Below are positions 16,682-25,411 of a stretch of DNA of 64,000 bases, piece after piece. The translations under genes were made by a program, and so were the position numbers. The notes under the pieces were generated by a model. It worked only from the letters and a program-made list of their open reading frames with translations, had not been told where the DNA came from and did no database searches. How positions within the stretch are numbered: the stretch's first letter is position 1; each line of letters starts with the position of its first letter. Source of the stretch: Mycolicibacterium alvei (lineage in GTDB: Bacteria; Actinomycetota; Actinomycetes; Mycobacteriales; Mycobacteriaceae). The stretch spans positions 5,394,001 through 5,458,000 of the forward strand of contig NZ_AP022565.1 of the NCBI RefSeq assembly GCF_010727325.1, written 5' to 3'.

Positions 16682-17381
16682 GTGATAAGCCCTTCTCACG
16701 ACGAAAATTGAGGAACTCCTTGATGATTCCCAGCGGCGAGGTCCGTCGTTGCAGGGCCAGCGAGATGCCCACCAGGAGCGCCCCTACGAAATAGCCGCAG
16801 CCCACCAGCATTTCGTCCACGAGTCGGCTGTTGGCCGCGGGTCGGCCGTGGAGCCGCTCAAGCAGCGCCTCCAACGTATTGCCGGCGCGGTTGGACAGAG
16901 TCATGACGCGAACAACCGTGTCGAGGTCGGCGCGTTGCAGTGCGGAGTAGTGCTCGCGCAGGGCGTCCTGCAGATGGCTGCCGGCAGGACCGAGGTCGGC
17001 CTCGGCGCGGCTCTGTGCCCATGCCACCGCCACGAGATCGGCGTCGGTGACCGCCGCGGAGTCCAGAGCCACCAGCCGTGCCAACTCATCTCGGTCCGCC
17101 CCGTTCTTCAGGGCGAGCTCGTTGTGGACGTAGGCACAGAAGCGGCATTCGTTGACGGTTGCCACCGCGAACATGACCCGTTCCCGCAGCGCTGGGTCGA
17201 TCGTGTGCTCCCGCCAGGGGCGGGCGACGTTCGGACCTCGGCCGACCAGCACGAGTGCGTCGTCCATCAGCTGGGGCACGCTGTAGATACGCTTGCGAAA
17301 CCCGCGCCTCGGCAGGTTCGCCGCCGGCACTTGTTTCATTGCTGAGGAGCTGGAATCGAACCCATGAACGGACTCGGGCAT
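16668..17381 (-). CDS. AhpD-like (carboxymuconolactone decarboxylase superfamily) protein, copy 1
   Basis: A 237-residue helical protein with the AhpD core VNECRFCAYVHNE (about residue 87), a C-x2-C pair followed by His as in peroxidase-type alkylhydroperoxidase D. The C-terminal 60 residues are hydrophobic (GCGYFVGALLVGISLAL), which may place it at the membrane. The start is uncertain. The ATG at 17381 has TGGAGG ten bases upstream; ATG 17339 is an alternative. It heads a three-gene operon with the GMC enzyme and the small protein, divergent from the TetR at 17519. Homologous copies lie at 30495 and 32312. A role in dealing with peroxide from the flavin oxidase is plausible but inferred. Confidence 0.8.
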   Translation of the reverse strand: MPESVHGFDSSSSAMKQVPAANLPRRGFRKRIYSVPQLMDDALVLVGRGPNVARPWREHTIDPALRERVMFAVATVNECRFCAYVHNELALKNGADRDELARLVALDSAAVTDADLVAVAWAQSRAEADLGPAGSHLQDALREHYSALQRADLDTVVRVMTLSNRAGNTLEALLERLHGRPAANSRLVDEMLVGCGYFVGALLVGISLALQRRTSPLGIIKEFLNFRREKGLSHAIR

Positions 17382-17409
17382 CAGGCGCAAGCCTCCATAA
17401 AGTTATCAC

Positions 17410-17441
17410 CGATTACAACGTATCTGCCGATCACAAAGTAT
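17410..17441. promoter_or_regulatory. Tandem operator-like repeat (CGATYACAAMGTAT twice)
   Basis: CGATTACAACGTAT (17410-17423) and CGATCACAAAGTAT (17428-17441) match at 12 of 14 bases with an 18-bp period. They lie in the gap between the AhpD-like operon (minus) and the TetR gene (plus). Probably bound by that TetR protein. Confidence 0.55.
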
Positions 17442-17518
17442 GAGTGCGCACCGTAGACTGTCAAGGGAGACGGGGACCGAGACGTGGCCGCCGGCGCGAC
17501 AGTGGAGGGCAAGCTCAG

Positions 17519-18271
17519 ATGGCGGGTGCTGAGAACGCGCGGAAGCCATCGCGGCGAGAGGCGCGGCGCCAGGAGACGATCGACGAGATCAAGACGCTGG
17601 CACGCAGGCAACTCGCCGATCACGGCGCCGGCGGTCTGTCCCTTCGTGCTATTGCGCGCGACATGCGCATGACCTCCGCGGCGATATACCGGTACTTCGA
17701 CAACCAGTCATGTCTCATCGGCGCGCTGTGTGTCGACGCCTATACGTCGCTGGGCGATGCGATCGCTGCTGCGCGCCGTGGCTGTAGTTCCGAGCCGCCC
17801 GCTCGAAAATGGTGGGTGACATCCTGGGCGATTCGCAGGTGGGCATCGGACAACCAGGCCGAGTTCGCACTGATCTTCGGCACACCCATCGCCGGCTACC
17901 ATGCCCCCGCCGAGGTGACTGGTCCGGCCGCGAGTCGAGCCGCCGCCATGGTGCTCGACACCTATGCCGAGGCCCTCGCAGCTGGTGTCATCGATCTGGA
18001 TCAACGCGACGTTCCGGACCGCCCCCAAACCGGTCCGCTCGGTGACTTTCTCAACGCGAGCCAAGCAAACAGCCACTCTGCCGAGACGATTGCGGTCGTC
18101 CTCAATGCCTGGGCCTCCATTCTCGGATTTCTCGTGTCGGAGTCGTTCGGGAATCTTCCTCTGCTCTGGGCTGACACCGATGCCCTCTACGCCGCTCATA
18201 CCCGGTCCGTCATGCGCGCGATGGGCTACTCCGCCGTTGACCGCGCCGAGTGTGTCTGCCCCCGGGCCTGA
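17519..18271 (+). CDS. TetR-family transcriptional regulator
   Basis: A 250-residue TetR protein. A basic arm (RKPSRREARRQETIDEIK) leads into the helix-turn-helix LSLRAIARDMRMTSAAIYRYF (residues about 45-65). The remainder matches the C-terminal domain common in actinobacterial TetR proteins, with WAIRRWASDNQAEFALIFGTP and NAWASILGFLVSESFG. The ATG at 17519 has GGAGGG upstream; the longer upstream frame lacks homology. It is divergent from the AhpD-GMC-small protein operon across the tandem repeat at 17410-17441, so it probably represses that operon and perhaps the second GMC/mce operon downstream. Confidence 0.85.
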   Translation: MAGAENARKPSRREARRQETIDEIKTLARRQLADHGAGGLSLRAIARDMRMTSAAIYRYFDNQSCLIGALCVDAYTSLGDAIAAARRGCSSEPPARKWWVTSWAIRRWASDNQAEFALIFGTPIAGYHAPAEVTGPAASRAAAMVLDTYAEALAAGVIDLDQRDVPDRPQTGPLGDFLNASQANSHSAETIAVVLNAWASILGFLVSESFGNLPLLWADTDALYAAHTRSVMRAMGYSAVDRAECVCPRA

Positions 18272-18652
18272 CTGCATTCGGCTGTTCATTCGAACGTCCG
18301 CGCGTGAAGCTATAGTCGCCTGACCATGGAGGCATCACCGGAGCGGCGATGCAGAGGCCCCGGTTCTCCTGGCGGCTCTTCGTATTCGATATCCGAAAGG
18401 TAGTGCAGCCTTAGAGCGGAATTCGTACGAGATCTAGTGTTGCAATTGGCTTCGGACATGTCTACGGTTTGGTCAGTCAACCAAATCGCGATCAGCCCGA
18501 AACCCCGACCCGCCTCGGCGGTGAACGACTCGGCCAACAGAAGCGTTGCGGATACTCCAGGAACCGCGGCAGGACCGAGAACGTCCACCATCACTGCTTG
18601 GCCATGGGCCGTGTACGGGCAATCGATCCAGCCCCGATGGAGTGTTAAGCCC
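18272..18652. other. 381-bp region upstream of the GMC-mce operon, no supported gene
   Basis: Open frames exist on both strands, but their codon third positions are much less GC-rich than in neighbouring genes and they match nothing I know. The stretch is AT-richer than its surroundings and contains AATTCGTAC twice (18420-18428 and 18667-18675). It probably holds the promoter of the long GMC-yrbE-mce transcript. Confidence 0.5.
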
Positions 18653-20167
18653 TTGAATTCCAGTTCAATTCGTACAGAACGGCGCTTCGATGCCGTGGTC
18701 GTGGGCTCGGGTTTCGGCGGCGCTGTCACCGCGGCGCGGTTGAGCGAGGTCGGGATGAAGGTGCTGGTTCTGGAACGCGGGCCGTGGTGGGGTCCGGCGG
18801 GCGACCCGGATCGCGACGACGTCACGCGACCGTATCCGCGTGGTCTGGTCGGCGCCCCTGGATACCTGCGCACGTTGACTCGCACCGACCAACGCGGCGA
18901 GCGCGTCCTGTGGTCGTCCCCGCGGGGGTTGTTCGACGTTCACCTTTGGCCCGGTGTGACCAGTGTCGTCGGCAGTGGCGTCGGGGGTGGATCGCTGGTC
19001 TATGCGGGTTACCAGTCCCGACCCGCGGCAGGCTTCTTCGACGAGTATTTCCCGGCTGACATGTCCGATGACGAGATGGCCCCGTACTTCGGACTGGTCG
19101 AGTCGATGCAACGACCACAGCAGGTGCCGCACGTGGTGCCATCTCGACAGGTCTTCGACGAAGGTCTCGCCCGGGCTGGCCTCGGACCCGCGGAGGCCGC
19201 GACGATGGCGATCCAGTTCGGCGATCCGAGGAATCCGCAGCCACGAGAGAACGCGCTGGGCGATCTTCAGCCCACCTGTCGTGCTTGTGGCGGGTGTGCG
19301 ATCGGATGCGAGTACGGGGCCAAGACGACACTGGACATCACCTACCTGTCGTTGGCGCAGCGGCACGGCGCAGAGATCCGGGCATTGTGTGAAGTGATCG
19401 GCATCGCAGGCGACGAGCACCGCTATGAGGTGCTGTGGCACGACCATTCGGCAGGGACCGACCACGTCGTCGTCGTGCCGCGACTCATTCTGGCCGCCGG
19501 AACCATCGGAACGCTGCGGCTTCTGTTCGGTGCGCGGGACAGGCATCGGAGCATGCGGCGGCTGCCCCCGGCTCTGGGTAGGAACTTCTCCGGCAACGGT
19601 GACTATCTTGCGATGGTCAGCGGCACCAGATCGGCTGAGCATCACGGCCATCACGCGATGTTTCAAAGCGTCCACCGCCTCGCCGACGGAGGTTTCGTCG
19701 GTGAGGCCGCGCCGCCGATCGACCAGCTCCCGTTACCTAAGCCTCTGCGGCAGTGGCTGTCTCACACCGTCTTCTTGTTCTCCACGGGACCCGAGCCCAC
19801 GACAGAGCTGCAGTCTGCGCAGGGATCACCGTTCGCAGACCCCTACAAAGCGACCAACCACGAGTTCTACGCCCGCACGAATGACCGGGTGAGGAGAATC
19901 GCCGAGGCCTACCGCGCGTCCAGGTTCCGACCGAACTGGCCCCTCGGTGACAGCAGCGACCGTGTGCTCACCGTGCATCCCGTCGGAGGCGCCTCGATAG
20001 GGCGCACACCTGATGACGGAGTGGTCGACCATCGGGGTGCCGTGTTCGGCTGCCCCGGGCTGTTCATCGCCGACGGCTCCATCTACCCCGCGGCCCCCGG
20101 GGTTCCGCCGTCTCTGACGATCGCGGCGATGGCCGAACGGCAGGCGGCGCTGATGGTCGGTGCGTGA
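18653..20167 (+). CDS. GMC-family FAD oxidoreductase, cholesterol-oxidase-like (copy 2), first gene of the mce operon
   Basis: A 504-residue flavoenzyme. The FAD motif AVVVGSGFGGAVTAARL lies near residues 13-28, GSGVGGGSLVYAGYQ near 115, and the active-site block HPVGGASIG near 445, followed by GLFIADGSIYP. Unlike copy 1 it keeps the C-x2-C-x2-C-x3-C cluster (CRACGGCAIGC), a feature of the ChoD-like branch of the family. The start is uncertain. I chose TTG 18653, with GGAG ten bases upstream; GTG 18611 is in frame. The stop overlaps the GTG start of yrbEA (GTGA), so it is coupled to the transporter. This suggests that it acts on the imported substrate, probably a sterol-like or other hydroxylated lipid. 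Confidence 0.85.
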   Translation: MNSSSIRTERRFDAVVVGSGFGGAVTAARLSEVGMKVLVLERGPWWGPAGDPDRDDVTRPYPRGLVGAPGYLRTLTRTDQRGERVLWSSPRGLFDVHLWPGVTSVVGSGVGGGSLVYAGYQSRPAAGFFDEYFPADMSDDEMAPYFGLVESMQRPQQVPHVVPSRQVFDEGLARAGLGPAEAATMAIQFGDPRNPQPRENALGDLQPTCRACGGCAIGCEYGAKTTLDITYLSLAQRHGAEIRALCEVIGIAGDEHRYEVLWHDHSAGTDHVVVVPRLILAAGTIGTLRLLFGARDRHRSMRRLPPALGRNFSGNGDYLAMVSGTRSAEHHGHHAMFQSVHRLADGGFVGEAAPPIDQLPLPKPLRQWLSHTVFLFSTGPEPTTELQSAQGSPFADPYKATNHEFYARTNDRVRRIAEAYRASRFRPNWPLGDSSDRVLTVHPVGGASIGRTPDDGVVDHRGAVFGCPGLFIADGSIYPAAPGVPPSLTIAAMAERQAALMVGA

Positions 20168-21081
20168 ACGTGACTCCCGCGGCGAGAGTGTTTCCGCCCG
20201 AGGACCGGTCAGCATGCAGCACGACGACACCGCTGCGCGATGATGCGGCCGTCGCGAAGAGCCGGGCCGAATTCACCCGGTCGGTCAGCGGATATGTGCG
20301 TGCACACCCCGTAGCGGCTGTCGAGACCGTGGGCCACCAGGTTGTTCTCGGGACGCGCTGCTTACGGCACCTTGCGGTCGATTTGTTGACCCTCCGGTTC
20401 CCGTGGCAGGAGTTCGCCAGGCAGGGTGCGTTCATGGCCGGCAGTGCGGTCGTGCCGACCCTGATGGTCGCGATTCCCATCGGTGTCACGTTGTCCATTC
20501 AATTCGCCTTGCTGGCCGGGCAGGTCGGGGCAACGTCGCTGGCCGGAGCGGCCAGCGGGCTCGCGGTCGTCCGGCAGGGCGCCTCGCTGGTGGCCGCCGT
20601 GTTGATGGCGTCGGCAGTCGGCTCGGCCATCTGTGCCGACCTGGGGTCACGGACGATGCGAGACGAGATCGACGCGATGGAGGTGATGGGCGTCTCCGTG
20701 GTGCGCAGACTCGTCGTACCGCGCGCCGCAGCGGCCATGGTGGTTGCCATCGGACTGACCGGCATCACCTGTTTCGTCGGGTTTCTCGCCAGCTACTTGT
20801 TCAACGTCTACGTCCAGTACGGGGCACCGGGAAGCTTCGTCACGACGTTCTCGTCGTTTGCCACGGTCGGCGATCTCATGCTGGCCTTGATGAAGGCTGT
20901 GCTGTTCGGGTTGATCGTCGCTGTTGTGGCGTGTGACAAAGGATTACGCACCCGCGGCGGGCCGGCCGGCGTGGCGAACTCGGTGAATGCCGCCGTGGTG
21001 GAGTCAATCCTGGTCCTGATGCTGGTCAACGTGATGATCAGTCAGTTGTATGTCCTCCTGTTTCCCAGGTACGGGCTGTGA
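20164..21081 (+). CDS. yrbEA: YrbE/MlaE-family permease, first subunit of Mce transporter
   Basis: A 305-residue integral membrane protein with about five to six hydrophobic segments. The MlaE-type conserved stretch SAICADLGSRTMRDEIDAME is near residue 160. Two YrbE proteins form the inner-membrane permease through which Mce complexes move lipids, powered by an MceG-type ATPase usually encoded elsewhere; none is seen here. The GTG at 20164 overlaps the GMC gene's TGA. The N-terminal 75 residues are soluble. Confidence 0.93.
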   Translation: MNVTPAARVFPPEDRSACSTTTPLRDDAAVAKSRAEFTRSVSGYVRAHPVAAVETVGHQVVLGTRCLRHLAVDLLTLRFPWQEFARQGAFMAGSAVVPTLMVAIPIGVTLSIQFALLAGQVGATSLAGAASGLAVVRQGASLVAAVLMASAVGSAICADLGSRTMRDEIDAMEVMGVSVVRRLVVPRAAAAMVVAIGLTGITCFVGFLASYLFNVYVQYGAPGSFVTTFSSFATVGDLMLALMKAVLFGLIVAVVACDKGLRTRGGPAGVANSVNAAVVESILVLMLVNVMISQLYVLLFPRYGL

Positions 21082-21085
21082 TGCC

Positions 21086-21943
21086 ATGACGGCGGCAACA
21101 TATCTACCCGTCGGTGTGCGGACGTTGGCTTCGGCGTTGCGCCGGACCGTGCTCTCGGTCCGACAACTCGGCCACTTGTTGGCGTTCTTCGTCGAAGCCG
21201 TCACGGCGATCCCGATTGCGTTGCGGCATTACCGCCGCGAGTTCTTCCGCCTGATGTCCGACGTCACCTGGGGCAACGGTTCCATCGTCGCGGGCGGCGG
21301 GACTGCGGGAGTGGCCGCTGTCCTCGGCGTCACCGCCGGTGCGCTCATCGGCATCGAGGCCTACAGCATGCTGGATCTGCTCGGGTTGGGACCGGCAACC
21401 GGATTCGTCTCGTCGCTGGTTTCGACGCGGGAACTGGCTCCCCTGATGGCAGCGCTCGCCTTCGCGATGCAGTCGGGCTGCCGCTTCACCGCACAGCTTG
21501 GTGCCATGCGGATCAACGAGGAGATCGACGCCCTGGAGTCACTGGCCATTCGTCCCGTCCCGTTCCTGGTGACAACCCGACTGCTGGCCTCCGCGGTGGC
21601 TGTCGTACCGCTCTACATCATGTGCCTGGCCATCAGTTACATCGCAGCGCAGACCGTCGTCGGGTTCTCAGGCGGTGGGTCCGCCGGCGCCTACATGCAC
21701 TACTTCTCGATGATGTTGAGCGGTACCGACATTGTCTATTCAGTGATCAAAGCCGTTGTGTTTGTGTGGATTGCATCAACGATCCAGTGCTACTTCGGAT
21801 TCTTCGCCGCAGGCGGTCCTGAAGGAGTCGGTGTCGCGGCCGGACATGCCATGCGGGCGGCGATCACCATGGTGGTCGTGGTGAACATGCTGTTGACCAT
21901 GGCGTTCTGGGGAGTCGACGCCGGCGCGAGGTTCGGGGGGTAA
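21086..21943 (+). CDS. yrbEB: YrbE/MlaE-family permease, second subunit of Mce transporter
   Basis: A 285-residue membrane protein, partner of yrbEA. Conserved features are GIEAYSMLDLLGLGPATGF, ELAPLMAALAFAMQSGCRF, and the MlaE-type charged loop AQLGAMRINEEIDALESLA (about residue 140). Several hydrophobic helices fill the rest. The ATG at 21086 lies four bases after the yrbEA stop. The reading frame extends 36 bases further upstream inside yrbEA, but without a better start. Confidence 0.93.
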   Translation: MTAATYLPVGVRTLASALRRTVLSVRQLGHLLAFFVEAVTAIPIALRHYRREFFRLMSDVTWGNGSIVAGGGTAGVAAVLGVTAGALIGIEAYSMLDLLGLGPATGFVSSLVSTRELAPLMAALAFAMQSGCRFTAQLGAMRINEEIDALESLAIRPVPFLVTTRLLASAVAVVPLYIMCLAISYIAAQTVVGFSGGGSAGAYMHYFSMMLSGTDIVYSVIKAVVFVWIASTIQCYFGFFAAGGPEGVGVAAGHAMRAAITMVVVVNMLLTMAFWGVDAGARFGG

Positions 21944-21945
21944 CC

Positions 21946-23310
21946 ATGAACCGGATCGACCCCGACAGGCGGGGATGGTCTGACCGCCAACTGCTCGTTG
22001 GCGGTGTTGTGCTGATCATCGTCGCTGCGCTCGTCACAGGAGCGTTGGTAGCCAAATCGCGTGGGGACCTGGACGCCCGCGTCACCGTGAGCGCGGAGCT
22101 GACGAACGTGGGGGATGGACTGCCACAACGCGCCGATGTGAAGTTTCGCGGTGTGCTCGTCGGCGCGGTGACCGGGGTGGAGCCGGCCAGCGGCGACCGA
22201 CCCAACATCGTCCACATCGATCTCAAACCAGATGCCGCCAAGGCGATTCCAGAATCCGTCACCGCGAGAGTCGTACCCAGCAACGTCTTCGCGGTGTCCT
22301 CGGTCCAGCTTGTCGACAATGGCGCCGGGCAACCGCTGCGCGCCGGCGCAACCATCACCGAAGACACGGAACTGCCCACGGTGTTGTTCCAGACGACGAT
22401 CACCAGAATGCGAGACATCCTCGCCGCGACCGAACGTGACCACCTCGATCCGCCCGTGGGCCTCATCGAGCTGCTCGCCGACGCGACCGACGGCCGTGGC
22501 GACAGGCTTCTGCGCTCGGGTGCGCACCTGCAGCGGATGCTCGCCGAGTTCAACGGGTTGGTGGCGCCGGATTCCGCGCAGCCGTCCACGATTTCGGCGT
22601 TGACTGAGATGGCCGGCGCGTTGGAGTCCAGTATGCCCACCGTCACCGACGCCCTCCAGCCGGCAGTCACCCCGTTGCGCACCGTGGCCGAGAAGGACGC
22701 CGAACTCAATGCCTTGCTTGCCGGAGGCCTGCGCACCGGCAGAACCACGTCAAGCGCGCTGGGAAACCATGTCGACCAGATGATAGAAATCTCGACCAAT
22801 CTGGAGCCGGTACTCGGAGTCTTCGCGGTGCATCAGGACAAACAGCTCCCGATTGCGACGCGCCTGAAGCAATTGTCGGACAAAGTCATGGAGCACGGTT
22901 GGGACGAACAGCGACAGCTGCTCGGTATCGACGTCGTCGTCTCATTCTCCCCGGCCAGAACGTACGTGCGGTCAGACTGTCCTCGGTACGGGGCACTGGA
23001 TGCGCCGAGCTGTCACACCGCGCCGGAGGCGCCGACGCGATATGCGCTCCCGGATCCGCTGTTGCCGGGCAGCTACATTCCGCCGCCGGATCTGGCGCCG
23101 CCGCCGGGCGCGCCGCCGTCGGCGGGTGTCGTCGCCCCGGCGGGATACGGCGGCAATGTCGGGCCGGTGGGAAGCCCAGCCGAACGGGGCCAACTCGCCT
23201 TGATCCTGGGGGAGGAGCCGAGCAGTGCCCAACATCTGCTGCTGGGTCCACTCGCACGCGGCACCACGGTCAACGTCGGCACACACCGGGGCCCAGGAGG
23301 CCCGGGATGA
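21946..23310 (+). CDS. mceA: Mce-family substrate-binding protein, MceA type
   Basis: A 454-residue protein with one N-terminal membrane anchor (residues about 15-37, LLVGGVVLIIVAALVTGAL) and the MCE domain after it (LTNVGDGLPQRADVKFRGVLVGAV). A helical region follows, and a Pro-rich C-terminal tail (LPPP-type repeats around residues 360-400). In the family, six different Mce proteins assemble into a hetero-hexameric tube across the periplasm that carries lipids to the YrbE permease. It starts two bases after yrbEB and overlaps mceB by an ATGA. Confidence 0.92.
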   Translation: MNRIDPDRRGWSDRQLLVGGVVLIIVAALVTGALVAKSRGDLDARVTVSAELTNVGDGLPQRADVKFRGVLVGAVTGVEPASGDRPNIVHIDLKPDAAKAIPESVTARVVPSNVFAVSSVQLVDNGAGQPLRAGATITEDTELPTVLFQTTITRMRDILAATERDHLDPPVGLIELLADATDGRGDRLLRSGAHLQRMLAEFNGLVAPDSAQPSTISALTEMAGALESSMPTVTDALQPAVTPLRTVAEKDAELNALLAGGLRTGRTTSSALGNHVDQMIEISTNLEPVLGVFAVHQDKQLPIATRLKQLSDKVMEHGWDEQRQLLGIDVVVSFSPARTYVRSDCPRYGALDAPSCHTAPEAPTRYALPDPLLPGSYIPPPDLAPPPGAPPSAGVVAPAGYGGNVGPVGSPAERGQLALILGEEPSSAQHLLLGPLARGTTVNVGTHRGPGGPG

Positions 23311-24365
23311 AGGCCAAGATCCACCTGCCGATAGTCGGGTTCGTCATCTTCGTCGTTGTCGCCGTCGTACTGACCGCCCTGGTGTATGGCAGTCTTCGCC
23401 GTGACACCGCCGGCCCCACGGACGCCTATTCGGCGCTGTTCACCGATGTCACGGGACTGCGAGAGGGCGACGACGTACGGGTCGCGGGTGTGCGGGTCGG
23501 TCGCGTCGATTCCGTCGCGCTCGACGGCGACATCGCCAGGGTGATGTTCCGGCTGCAGCGCGACCAGCAGATCTACCCCCACACCGTGGTCTCGGTCCGG
23601 TATCAGAACATCGTCGGCCAGCGCTACCTGGGACTCCTGGGCGGGCCACGGGGACCGGCAGATCGTGGGCTGCCCCCGGGCAGTGAGCTCGGTTTGGATC
23701 AGACCGAGCCGTCCTTCGACGTCGGTGCTCTGCTCAACGGTTTCGAACCGCTGTTCACGCTGCTTGACCCACAGCAAGCCGACGCCCTGTCGCAGGCTCT
23801 CATCGACGCGTTCCAGGGCGACTCCGGCGCAATCGCCAGCCTGGTGGTGCAGGCCACCGAGGTATCGGCGGTGTTCGCCGAGCGTGATGAGGTGCTGCAC
23901 AACATGATCACGGGCCTCAAGGCCGCTACCGAGAATCTCGCACGGCAGGACGCCAATCTCGACAGTGTTGTCACCAATGCGCGGCGGATGATCACCGAAC
24001 TCAATCTCCGCCGACAGACCCTGGTCGACTCGGTGGGATCGCTCACGGGAGCAGCCGCCCGCTTGGCCACCATCGGTGAGGGCGTCTATCCACAGCTGTC
24101 CGAGTTCGCATACCGTGAACCCGGGATCGCGAAACATATTGTGTCAGAACGTGACCAGATTGCGTTCTTGGGCGCCAATCTCCCGTTGCTGCTCAAAGGT
24201 CTGGCACGGGTATCGCAGGAAGGCAGCTACGGCAACGCCTATGTCTGCAGTCTCAACATGATGGGGTTCTTCCCGGGGCTCAACAACCTGGTGCCCAGAA
24301 TCGTCGAATTGGCCTCACCCGGCAACGTGGTGAAGCAGTCACAGAAATGTCGACCCGCCCAATGA
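23307..24365 (+). CDS. mceB: Mce-family protein, MceB type
   Basis: A 352-residue protein. It has a short cytoplasmic start (MKAKIHLP), a single membrane helix (IVGFVIFVVVAVVLTALVY), and the MCE domain (FTDVTGLREGDDVRVAGVRVGRVDSV, then VRYQNIVGQRYLGL). A helical needle domain follows, ending in CSLNMMGFFPG. The ATG at 23307 has AGGAGG upstream and overlaps the mceA stop. The longer upstream open frame lies inside mceA and is not used. Confidence 0.92.
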   Translation: MKAKIHLPIVGFVIFVVVAVVLTALVYGSLRRDTAGPTDAYSALFTDVTGLREGDDVRVAGVRVGRVDSVALDGDIARVMFRLQRDQQIYPHTVVSVRYQNIVGQRYLGLLGGPRGPADRGLPPGSELGLDQTEPSFDVGALLNGFEPLFTLLDPQQADALSQALIDAFQGDSGAIASLVVQATEVSAVFAERDEVLHNMITGLKAATENLARQDANLDSVVTNARRMITELNLRRQTLVDSVGSLTGAAARLATIGEGVYPQLSEFAYREPGIAKHIVSERDQIAFLGANLPLLLKGLARVSQEGSYGNAYVCSLNMMGFFPGLNNLVPRIVELASPGNVVKQSQKCRPAQ

Positions 24366-25411
24366 CTCTCAGTTCACGCATACGCACCGACAGGCCGCGC
24401 CGCCCACTGGGGCCCCATCGCCCGTTCTGGGTGGGAACAACAGCCCTTGCAGTCGTAGTGGTGATGGTCGCCGCCCTGCTGATGGTCCGCTTCGCGGGAT
24501 TCGGCTACACCGTTTATCGGGCGGAGTTCGCCCAGGCCGCACAGTTGCGGGCCGGTGATTACGTCAGCGTCGCAGGTGTCAGCGTCGGAGAGGTGAAAAG
24601 CATCGCGCTGGCAGGCGAGAAGGTCGTCGTGCAGCTCAAGGTTCGTAGCGACGTGGTGATGGGCGAGAACACCAGAGCAGCGATCAAGCTCACCACACTG
24701 CTGGGGTCACGCTATGTCGAGTTGCGGCCGAGCGGAGTGAAACCACTGGCCGACAGCACGATCCCACTGTCATACACCGAGATCCCCTACGACCTGCAGG
24801 CGCTGCTTGCCGACGCAACCCCCACGTTCGAGAGCATTGACACGGAACAGATGGCCATGGCCATCGAGGTGTTCGCCAGTCAGCTTGACGGGCTACCAGC
24901 CTCGCTGCCGCAAGCGATGACCAACCTCAGGGCCCTGTCCGGCATCATCGCCGAGCGACGTGACCAGATCGGCGATCTTCTGCGGGCGACCGCGACGATC
25001 ACCACCACCCTGCGCAGGCAGCAGGCCAGTTTGGGCCAGCTGGTGTTTCAAGGACGAGACCTGTTGGCGGAGTTCGTGTCACGCCGCGAAGCATTTCAGG
25101 GGTTGATGGAGTCGGTGACACGGATCGTCGAGTTGCTCAGCAAGATCGTCGTGAACGATGGACCGGCGTTCGAGGAGTTGCTGGTCAACCTGCGAGATCT
25201 GACCGCACTGGTCAGCGACCATGACGACCTCTTCCGCAATCTGCTGCAGGTGATGCCCATTCCCATCCGCAACGTCACCAACGCCACCGGGTTCTCACCG
25301 GCGCTCGAGTTCAACGCCAGGAACGGATTGATCGTCGATGACTGGTTGTGCGCGATCAGCGGACGCGCACAGCAGTTCGACCTCGTGGAATATTTCAAGG
25401 ACTGCAAATGA
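24362..25411 (+). CDS. mceC: Mce-family protein, MceC type
   Basis: A 349-residue protein with a basic cytoplasmic tail, one membrane helix (about residues 25-45) and an MCE domain (AAQLRAGDYVSVAGVSVGEV, then TTLLGSRYVEL). A long helical section and a C-terminal DWLCAISG segment follow. The ATG at 24362 overlaps the mceB stop (ATGA); ATG 24347 is in frame but gives a longer overlap. It is one of six ordered subunits. Confidence 0.9.
   Translation: MTLSSRIRTDRPRRPLGPHRPFWVGTTALAVVVVMVAALLMVRFAGFGYTVYRAEFAQAAQLRAGDYVSVAGVSVGEVKSIALAGEKVVVQLKVRSDVVMGENTRAAIKLTTLLGSRYVELRPSGVKPLADSTIPLSYTEIPYDLQALLADATPTFESIDTEQMAMAIEVFASQLDGLPASLPQAMTNLRALSGIIAERRDQIGDLLRATATITTTLRRQQASLGQLVFQGRDLLAEFVSRREAFQGLMESVTRIVELLSKIVVNDGPAFEELLVNLRDLTALVSDHDDLFRNLLQVMPIPIRNVTNATGFSPALEFNARNGLIVDDWLCAISGRAQQFDLVEYFKDCK

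Noticed and set aside
18310..18885. Minus-strand frame with protein-like hydrophobic stretches upstream of the second GMC gene
   Set aside because: Its third codon positions are not GC-rich as in the neighbours, and it overlaps the GMC gene; no family match.
22899..23306. Upstream extension of mceB inside mceA
   Set aside because: The Mce family start with AGGAGG and ATGA overlap is at 23307; the extension is Arg-rich shadow sequence.
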